Below are positions 6,184 through 11,578 of a stretch of 11,578 bases of DNA, in pieces. This DNA is from Christensenella sp. UBA941 (GTDB taxonomy: Bacteria; Bacillota; Clostridia; Christensenellales; UBA941), in NCBI GenBank assembly GCA_002293365.1, contig DBDD01000240.1, forward strand, positions 242-11,819. The letters run 5' to 3'. The stretch's first letter is position 1. Each line of letters begins with the position of its first letter. Below the pieces are notes generated by a model. It was not told where the DNA came from. It searched no databases and saw nothing but the letters and a program-made list of their open reading frames with translations. A program made the position numbers and the translations under genes.

Positions 6184-6879
6184 ATGAAAGAAATACTCAG
6201 CGCCGAAAACCTTACAAAGACCTACGGAAAAGAAACTGTCCTGAACGGCGTTTCTCTCACGGTTTACGAGAACGCGTTCACGGCGATTTTGGGCCCGAGC
6301 GGCAGCGGCAAATCCACGCTTTTGAACATCCTATCCGGCCTGACGAAACCTACGTCGGGCCAGGTTATCTGCGGCGGCGAGATCGTCTCCGCGCTTCCGG
6401 AAAACAAACTGGCCGACTGGAAGCGCGCCGAGGCGGGGCATGTGTTCCAGAACTATCTGCTGCTGAACAACCTCACTGCTGAAGAGAATATAAGGATAGG
6501 CGTCGTCCCCGGCAAAGCGCCGCTGAACTTCGACAGGCTTGTTAAGCTGCTGGAGATCGACGGCTTGCTGAAGAAATTCCCCTCACAGCTATCCGGCGGG
6601 CAGCAGCAGCGCGTCGCTATCGCGCGGGCGGTAATAAAAGCGCCGCGCCTGCTTTTTTGCGACGAGGCCACAGGCGCGCTGGACGAAGCCAACAGCAAAA
6701 AAGTCGTGGAGCTTCTACACATGCTAAAATCCACCTTCGGCGCGACAATACTGTTCACGACGCACAACGCGCAGATAGCTTCGACGGCCGACCGTGTGAT
6801 AACCATCAAAAACGGCCTTATCGCGGGCGACAGGCAAAACGCCAGCCCCGTCAAGCCCGCCGATATGGTGTGGGGGTGA
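6184..6879 (+). CDS. ABC transporter ATP-binding protein (MacB/LolD-type)
   Basis: This is a 231-residue ATPase of the group that partners FtsX-type permeases. All catalytic elements are present: Walker A GPSGSGKST (37-45), Q-loop glutamine at 89 in HVFQNYLLL, signature LSGGQ (136-140), Walker B LLFCDEATGALD (156-167) and switch histidine 194 in FTTHN. It energises the permease encoded 4 nt downstream, on the inner face of the membrane. GGGGAG lies about 9 nt before the ATG, overlapping the end of the CPBP gene, and only two bases separate the genes. Likely roles are export of a peptide or lipid, or removal of an antimicrobial peptide; the substrate is not known. Confidence 0.95.
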   Translation: MKEILSAENLTKTYGKETVLNGVSLTVYENAFTAILGPSGSGKSTLLNILSGLTKPTSGQVICGGEIVSALPENKLADWKRAEAGHVFQNYLLLNNLTAEENIRIGVVPGKAPLNFDRLVKLLEIDGLLKKFPSQLSGGQQQRVAIARAVIKAPRLLFCDEATGALDEANSKKVVELLHMLKSTFGATILFTTHNAQIASTADRVITIKNGLIAGDRQNASPVKPADMVWG

Positions 6880-6883
6880 CGTT

Positions 6884-8596
6884 ATGCCGCTAGTATACAA
6901 GCATCTCTTAAAGCAGCTTCTCCGCAGCCGCATCTTTGTAGTTTTGATGGCGCTGCTCACAGTGCTGACGCCGCTTTCATTCTTCTTCGTAAAGTTCAGC
7001 ATAGACGGCAATATCGGCTCTAGCACACCTCAATACAGAACGGCGCTCGATTCAAACGACGTTCTGGCCTACAGCTTTTATACCGCGATGGCCACCCTGA
7101 CCGCCTTTGTGTTCTGCGTTTTCTTTTACCGGTTCTTCCGCTCCGGCAAAAAGCAGATGGGCGCTTTGAAGGCGCTTGGCTTCAAGGACGCCGATCTGCG
7201 GCGCTTCTTCGTTGTGTTCACAATTGCGCTATCTCTACTCGGCGGCGTTATTGGATGTATATTGGGCTATCCCATGTCAAATATATTGATACACGCCAAT
7301 ATGGAAACCTACGGCGTCGCCGGCCTTGTACGCTCGCTGAATATCGACAGTATCCTGTTCGGCATACTCGGCCAGACAGCCGCGTTCGGGCTTACGGCGT
7401 TTTGGTGCTACGGCTTTGTACGCGGCAAAGAGCCGGGAGCGCTAATAGCCGGGAACCAGAGCGCCGCCGATTCCCCGGCTCTGCGGGCGGCAAACGCCAT
7501 AACAAATATCCTTCCGCTAAAGAACAAATTTCCGCTTCGAATCGCCTTGCGCAAGCCGCTGGCGGTGGTGCTGATCCTTACCGCCGTGATGGGTTTCAGC
7601 ACATGTGTAATCATAGGCCGCTCGCTCAACGTCAGCAGCCAAACGGTATTCGAAAGCCAGACTCGCGGCCACGAATACGGCTACGACGTCTTTTCCGTGG
7701 ACATGCGCGCGTTTGAAAACGCCGATATGGCCGTGAGCGGCGTGCGCTACCTCAGCCCCGGCTCCGGCAAGTTAATCTTTGGAGATACGTGGCTGGATCA
7801 AACGATTTTCGGGCTGTACGAACAAAACGAGCTGTTCGCCTTGCTGGACATGGAAGGCAATGCCGTCGCGCCGCCAGAACCCGGCGAGATGGTAATCGGC
7901 CCCGGATTGGCGGACACCTATGGCCTTAGCGCAGGCGACTCTGTGAACTTCATATCGAAGGATATGAATGGCGGGTCTTTGGAGCTTAGCATCGCGGCGG
8001 TGGCCTTTAACGCGAAATCAAACAGCGTCTATGTAAACCCGGACGAGCTGGCGGCTTCCCTCGGCCTTTCGCCCGGAGCGTACAACGGGATATACTGCGA
8101 CGTTTTGCCCGAAGACACGGCTCACACGCGTATCGTCACGCGCGGTCAGCGCATAGAGCAGCTAAACCGCGACGCCGTATCGAACAATATAAGCGGCGTA
8201 ATAAATCAATCGATTGGCGTACTGATGGGATGCATCCTGCTTTTTCTCGGATTATATATGAATTTTCAGGACAACACGCGCGATATGCTTATCCTGCACA
8301 TGATGGGCTACCGCGTGAAGGATATCCGTAAAATGCTCATCGACGTATACCGCCCGCTGGTGTGGTTCTGCTTTATTATAACTTTGCCCGCGAGCATCTG
8401 GCTTGTAAGGACGATTCAGCGGAATCTATCGATTGCCACCGGAGATTATATGCCGTTCAACGCCAGCATTGTCTTGATAATAACCGCGTTTGCGGCGCTG
8501 ACGCTGCTGTATCAGCTTGTGCAGTGGACGTTCGGCGCGGCGATTAAGCGGGTGATACGCAAAGAGGATATCGCCGAATATACTTGCGCGGAGTGA
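6884..8596 (+). CDS. FtsX-family ABC transporter permease
   Basis: This 570-residue permease is the membrane partner of the preceding ATPase. Hydrophobic segments lie at about residues 17-36, 64-83, 109-131, 157-178, 226-246, 443-460, 491-510 and 524-545, giving two FtsX-like three-helix units. A large, probably extracellular domain (about 250-435) sits between the fifth and sixth. Coupling-helix stretches GKKQMGALKALGF and NTRDMLILHMMGYRVKDI show the usual spacing in both units. GGGGGTGA, overlapping the ATPase stop, provides the ribosome site. It is the last gene of the LytTR operon: the next gene has its own strong promoter. No clear terminator with a T tract follows, although GAGCGCTC occurs at the stop codon. 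Confidence 0.9.
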   Translation: MPLVYKHLLKQLLRSRIFVVLMALLTVLTPLSFFFVKFSIDGNIGSSTPQYRTALDSNDVLAYSFYTAMATLTAFVFCVFFYRFFRSGKKQMGALKALGFKDADLRRFFVVFTIALSLLGGVIGCILGYPMSNILIHANMETYGVAGLVRSLNIDSILFGILGQTAAFGLTAFWCYGFVRGKEPGALIAGNQSAADSPALRAANAITNILPLKNKFPLRIALRKPLAVVLILTAVMGFSTCVIIGRSLNVSSQTVFESQTRGHEYGYDVFSVDMRAFENADMAVSGVRYLSPGSGKLIFGDTWLDQTIFGLYEQNELFALLDMEGNAVAPPEPGEMVIGPGLADTYGLSAGDSVNFISKDMNGGSLELSIAAVAFNAKSNSVYVNPDELAASLGLSPGAYNGIYCDVLPEDTAHTRIVTRGQRIEQLNRDAVSNNISGVINQSIGVLMGCILLFLGLYMNFQDNTRDMLILHMMGYRVKDIRKMLIDVYRPLVWFCFIITLPASIWLVRTIQRNLSIATGDYMPFNASIVLIITAFAALTLLYQLVQWTFGAAIKRVIRKEDIAEYTCAE

Positions 8597-8631
8597 GCGC
8601 TCGGCCGTATTTCCCGTTCGCTAATTAATGC

Positions 8632-8660
8632 TTGACTTATATTATCGATTATGATAATAT
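8632..8660 (+). promoter_or_regulatory. Strong sigma-A type promoter of the ArsR-like regulator gene
   Basis: TTGACT at 8632-8637, a 17-bp spacer and TAATAT at 8655-8660 match the vegetative consensus closely, and TG at 8652-8653 gives an extended -10. Transcription should start near 8667, leaving a leader of about 26 nt that contains AAGGAGG 7 nt before the ATG. Confidence 0.85.
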
Positions 8661-8680
8661 TACTACGCTCGATAATATAA
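8637..8680. promoter_or_regulatory. Three-half-site operator overlapping the promoter
   Basis: TTATATTATCGA at 8637-8648 is perfectly inverted as TCGATAATATAA at 8669-8680 (12-bp arms, 20-nt gap). A third half-site, GATAATAT at 8653-8660, coincides with the -10 box and forms an 8-6-8 palindrome with the left arm. The half-sites cover the spacer, the -10 and the initial transcribed bases. This is the expected position for autorepression by the winged-helix protein encoded just downstream. Confidence 0.7.
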
Positions 8681-8692
8681 GGAGGCGCTGCA

Positions 8693-9226
8693 ATGGATGA
8701 AAATTTCTTTTCCAGCATATCCGACCCGCTGAACGCGAAGCTGCTTTTAGAGATTTATGAGCAAAAGCAAGCAACCACTGCGCACTTACTGGTAAAATTT
8801 CAAGATATTCCGCAGGCGACGCTTTACAGGCGCTTGAAGAAGATGCTTGCAGACGGCGTCTTGAAGGTTGTCGAGGAGAACCCGATTCGCGGGACGGTGG
8901 AGAAGGTTTACGCGCTGGGCTACGATATCGACGCCGGTTTAAAGAACATGAGCGATACAAACGACGGTAAAACGCTTCAGCGATTCGTAACGCATTCCTT
9001 GCTCGGTATTCTCAGGGAATTCGGTGAATATACGGCAAAGGAAAACATCGACATCAAGGAAGACGGCGTAGGCTTTTTTATAGCGCCGGTATATGCGACA
9101 AACGAAGAATTAATAGCGGCGCTCGACAAAATTGTCGAAACGCTTTACGGGCTCAAGGATAATAAACCGAACAAAGCCCGCAAACTTCGCAACATCTTCA
9201 TTGCTTCAACGCCGCCGAAAGAATAA
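8693..9226 (+). CDS. ArsR-like winged helix-turn-helix transcriptional regulator
   Basis: This is a 177-residue protein. Residues about 8-75 form a winged helix-turn-helix (SDPLNAKLLLEIYE, recognition helix near PQATLYRRLKKMLADG, wing near VVEENPIRGTVEKVYAL), as in HTH_20/ArsR-type regulators of Firmicutes. The C-terminal half (about 95-177, starting TLQRFVTHSLLGILREF) is probably a dimerisation or ligand domain. No cysteine is present, so the classic thiolate metal site of ArsR/SmtB proteins is absent and the signal is likely organic or unknown. AAGGAGG gives an excellent start. A three-half-site operator lies on its promoter, suggesting autorepression. The stop overlaps the next gene's ribosome site, so it is co-transcribed with the hydrolase. 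Confidence 0.85.
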   Translation: MDENFFSSISDPLNAKLLLEIYEQKQATTAHLLVKFQDIPQATLYRRLKKMLADGVLKVVEENPIRGTVEKVYALGYDIDAGLKNMSDTNDGKTLQRFVTHSLLGILREFGEYTAKENIDIKEDGVGFFIAPVYATNEELIAALDKIVETLYGLKDNKPNKARKLRNIFIASTPPKE

Positions 9227-9240
9227 AGGAGCGATTTGTG

Positions 9241-9927
9241 ATGGAAAAAACTCAAAACCGGAAAGGAAGGAAGCGCCTTATGACTATTTTGTTTTCGCTT
9301 CTTAGCGTTATTGTTGTTCTGTTCGCAATAGGCGTCATAGCTAATATATACGCGATAACGCCGACAAAAGGCGAGAACATTGCCTCATATGACAACCCAA
9401 AGTCCGCGTTGCTTGTAATCGACTTACAGAACGACATTACACACGGCAAACAATACGGCGACACAGCGGGCTTTGTCGAAAGCGTCAATCGGGCGATTGC
9501 GATGGCAGAAGAAAACGGCATGGAAATCCTGTATATCAGAACCGAATACACGAATCCCATTATGCAGCTTCTGGCGGGAGGAATGTTCAAACCCGGCACA
9601 GATGGCTCCGAGTTCGACAACAGATTGAAGCTCGTCAATGATAATATATTTTCAAAGTCAATCGGAGACAGCTTTTCCAACGCGGCATTTGAGAATTATC
9701 TCGTTTCGAAAGAAGTTTCGTCGCTTTATATCGTTGGCGCCGACGCGGCGGGCTGCGTCCTACGCACGGCGCAAGGCGGGAGAAATCGGGATTACAACGT
9801 CACAATTATTAAAGATGCCGTAATCAGCGCGGCAAGCGGCTCCAAGATGAAGCAAGTAGAAGAACAGTACGCAAACATCGGGATAAAGGCTGCTTCTTTA
9901 CACGAAGCGATTCCTCTTCATACATGA
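9241..9927 (+). CDS. Membrane-anchored isochorismatase-fold cysteine hydrolase
   Basis: Numbered from the ATG at 9241, the protein has 228 residues. A basic N-terminus (KTQNRKGRKR) is followed by one hydrophobic segment at about 14-38. The isochorismatase-like fold begins near residue 55. The catalytic triad is visible: Asp61 in LLVIDLQND, Lys139 in IFSKSIGDSF and Cys172 in GADAAGCVLRTA. Family members hydrolyse isochorismate, nicotinamide or other amides; the substrate here is not deducible. Basic residues before the membrane segment predict that the catalytic domain faces outside, unusual for this mostly cytoplasmic family. AAAGGAG serves either a GTG at 9238 (6 nt) or the ATG at 9241 (9 nt); ATG is preferred. 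It forms an operon with the regulator upstream. Confidence 0.88.
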   Translation: MEKTQNRKGRKRLMTILFSLLSVIVVLFAIGVIANIYAITPTKGENIASYDNPKSALLVIDLQNDITHGKQYGDTAGFVESVNRAIAMAEENGMEILYIRTEYTNPIMQLLAGGMFKPGTDGSEFDNRLKLVNDNIFSKSIGDSFSNAAFENYLVSKEVSSLYIVGADAAGCVLRTAQGGRNRDYNVTIIKDAVISAASGSKMKQVEEQYANIGIKAASLHEAIPLHT

Positions 9928-9933
9928 TGCGCC

Positions 9934-9960
9934 GGGTTATCCGCTTAGTTCGGATAGCCC
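9934..9960. terminator. Hairpin at the convergent gene junction
   Basis: GGGTTATCCG and CGGATAGCCC form a 10-bp stem (one mispaired position, T/G) with a 7-nt loop. It lies between and into the converging hydrolase and permease genes, covering the permease stop codon. Neither strand has a T tract after the stem, so it may be a bidirectional 3'-end barrier rather than a canonical intrinsic terminator. Confidence 0.4.
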
Positions 9961-11265
9961 CAGGTGCTTCAAGCTCATCCGGTAAACCACAAAAGCATAC
10001 CCGGCATACATGACTAAAAAGCAGCTCGCGAAAATGCGTATCGATATAAGCAACAAGTTATTTATGGCAAGAAACGAATCGAAGAACGCGTTAAGCGGCG
10101 CGGCGCACAGCAGTATAATAAACAAGCACATAACAGCGGGAAAGACGTATTTTATAGCAATTTCTTTTTTTACGACGCTCTTGCGCTGGCGGTCGGTTTT
10201 TCCGAGGAAAGCCATCGTTTTAAAAGCATGCCGGTTCTCCTTCATTTCAATGATGTGCCGTACCGAGAGAATGGAAAAGTATATGCAGATGAACACGACG
10301 CACAGGCATATTTCCGCGAAGGACAACCATAGCCCCATACCCCCTCCGAACATTTCATCCGGGATATTGGGTACAATAAACCCCGCCGAAAAAGTTAGAA
10401 ACGAAAATAAAAGGCAAACGGAAAGCGTGGTATTGAGCATGATATTAGACGTGATTTTTGACAGAAACTGCGCCGCAAGGTATAAACGGTTCCCTTGATA
10501 TAAGCTGCTTTTTCGATATAGCCGTATCCAAGCAAGCAGGTGGAAAGCCGCCTTGTAGAACGCCCATATACCCAGCACCAGCGGAAAGATGATAATGTTG
10601 GCAGCCATCATAATAATCGTAACGCCGCCGCTTGAGATAAGCAAAACGAGAACCATATCGGAAACGAGGCATATGGAACAAAGGGCTGTCCAAAAGATTG
10701 GGCGAGGCGTTGATTGCAGCGTTTGATTCTTCCGATTTTCGGACATCAGATTTACAATTTGCATAGTACTGATTTTCCGCAAACAGCCAATAAGAGATAT
10801 TATCTGAATACCGATAAAGTATAAGAAGGAATCCCGCGCGGCAAGCCCAAAAGACCAAAGGCCGGCTTCACTAACCGGAAACCATGCTTTAAGAATTGAT
10901 AACGCCGCGCCAAAAAGCAGGCTGCCAAGAAGTATACCGAGTATAAGCCCGATAGCGCCCAACAATAACGATTCCAAAAAGAACACCAGAGCTATCAGAT
11001 TTTTCTTCATGCCGAGTAGAATATAAGACGCGAATTCCCTTGCCCTACGGCGCAGCATATAGCCGCTGATATAATAAAGCAAGGCGACCATCACTATGGA
11101 AATCATCATAGGCACCGAGCTTGATTGCAGCCCGTTCTGACCGCTGACAACCGCTAGTAGATTTGAAAACATCATAAGCGCCGACAGCACGACCAAAGTA
11201 GTTATATATAGCAGGTAGTCCCCGGCGGAACGCTTTGCGTTACGGAAGGCCAGCTTAAGATACAT
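9937..11265 (-). CDS. BceB-like FtsX-family ABC transporter permease, short form
   Basis: This 442-residue permease begins MYLKLAFRNAKRSAGDYLLYITTL, the characteristic N-terminus of BceB/VraG-type permeases that defend against peptide antibiotics. About ten hydrophobic segments are visible (first at 17-39, then near 53-70, 90-120, 145-165, 195-240, 273-296, 310-335, 367-390 and 400-425). Canonical BceB proteins have about 650 residues, including an extracellular domain of about 200 between helices 7 and 8. Here only a loop of about 20 residues occupies that place (IVPNIPDEMFGGGMGLW). Its start overlaps the ATPase gene by 11 nt, with AGGGGCGG as ribosome site. Family assignment is firm; a peptide-antibiotic role is less certain because the sensing domain is missing and no two-component genes are in the window. 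Confidence 0.88.
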   Translation of the reverse strand: MYLKLAFRNAKRSAGDYLLYITTLVVLSALMMFSNLLAVVSGQNGLQSSSVPMMISIVMVALLYYISGYMLRRRAREFASYILLGMKKNLIALVFFLESLLLGAIGLILGILLGSLLFGAALSILKAWFPVSEAGLWSFGLAARDSFLYFIGIQIISLIGCLRKISTMQIVNLMSENRKNQTLQSTPRPIFWTALCSICLVSDMVLVLLISSGGVTIIMMAANIIIFPLVLGIWAFYKAAFHLLAWIRLYRKSSLYQGNRLYLAAQFLSKITSNIMLNTTLSVCLLFSFLTFSAGFIVPNIPDEMFGGGMGLWLSFAEICLCVVFICIYFSILSVRHIIEMKENRHAFKTMAFLGKTDRQRKSVVKKEIAIKYVFPAVMCLFIILLCAAPLNAFFDSFLAINNLLLISIRIFASCFLVMYAGYAFVVYRMSLKHLGLSELSG

Positions 11266-11578
11266 ATCGGCCGCCCCTATTTACGGACTCCAATATGTTT
11301 AGCAGCTCTCTTAAAAAGGCCGTGTTGTCTAAATCGCCTTTGCGTAGCTCCGCCACGATATTCCCGTCGCGCATGAACAGAATACGCCGGCAATAACAAG
11401 CGGAAAAGGCGTCGTGGGTTACCATTAAGATTGTTGCGCCCATTTCCGCGTTTATTTGTGAGAATGTCTCCATTAGATTTTGCGCCGACACAGAATCAAG
11501 CGCGCCGGTCGGCTCGTCCGCGAGTATAATGGATGGGCTTGTCACAAGGGCGCGGGCTATCGCCACACGCTGCTGCTG
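11255..11578 (-). CDS. ABC transporter ATP-binding protein, C-terminal part (N-terminus beyond the window)
   Basis: The minus frame is open to the window edge, giving 107 residues starting at QQQRVAIARAL, the run directly after the LSGGQ signature. An apparent start a few codons in is only an internal GTG (Val). Walker B IILADEPTGALD and the switch histidine in ILMVTHD are present, followed by a typical C-terminal dimer region (LRKGDL near the end). Walker A, Q-loop and most of the signature lie outside. The sequence matches BceA/LolD/MacB-type ATPases. The stop codon overlaps the start of the permease gene, so the two form one transporter. Upstream context, where a sensor kinase and regulator often occur, is not visible. 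Confidence 0.93.
   Translation of the reverse strand, partial: QQQRVAIARALVTSPSIILADEPTGALDSVSAQNLMETFSQINAEMGATILMVTHDAFSACYCRRILFMRDGNIVAELRKGDLDNTAFLRELLNILESVNRGGRYVS

Noticed and set aside
8594..8601. Palindrome GAGCGCTC at the end of the FtsX permease gene as a terminator
   Set aside because: It has no loop and no T tract on the plus strand, so it is too short to call.

Overview
The window looks like an accessory region of a low-to-moderate-GC Firmicute, most likely a Clostridia-class gut-type or environmental bacterium. This rests on strong purine-rich ribosome binding sites (AAGGAGG, AAAGGAG), a LytTR/DUF3021 gene pair, MacB- and BceAB-type ABC transporters, a CPBP protease and a DUF11/collagen-like repeat protein. 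No species can be named from sequence alone. No rRNA, tRNA, CRISPR array or insertion sequence was seen.

Left part (1-4324, all real genes on the minus strand). At the edge is a large incomplete gene for a repetitive protein. It carries DUF11-type beta-sandwich repeats joined by collagen-like Gly-X-Thr linkers, and the overlapping plus-strand open frames there are only its shadows. Upstream of it are a small orphan gene (66 codons), a MATE-family efflux pump and an AraC-type regulator with a GyrI-like ligand-binding domain. A good intrinsic terminator lies between the AraC gene and the pump gene, within 12-18 nt of the pump's start codon, so it may act as an attenuator. Just upstream of the AraC gene are coding-like sequences in two frames, probably one gene broken by a single-base frameshift.

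Centre (4308-8596, plus strand). Two pairs of direct repeats, both with a 21-bp period, precede a tightly packed five-gene operon: LytTR DNA-binding regulator, DUF3021 membrane protein, CPBP intramembrane protease, ABC ATPase and FtsX-type permease. Gene junctions are ATGA overlaps or gaps of a few bases. The layout resembles LytTR regulatory systems, in which a membrane protein restrains a LytTR activator. The protease and transporter suggest peptide processing, peptide export or immunity to an antimicrobial peptide.

Right part (8632-11578). A strong promoter (TTGACT, 17 bp, extended -10 TAATAT) overlapped by three half-sites of one operator drives an ArsR-like winged-helix regulator and a membrane-anchored isochorismatase-fold cysteine hydrolase. 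Converging on it from the right edge is a BceAB-like ABC transporter. Its permease lacks the large extracellular domain typical of BceB, and its ATPase gene is cut by the window end.

Taken together, the window is dense in membrane exporters (MATE and two ABC systems) and local regulators (AraC-GyrI, LytTR, ArsR-like). This would fit a resistance or envelope-stress island, but no substrate can be read from the sequence.
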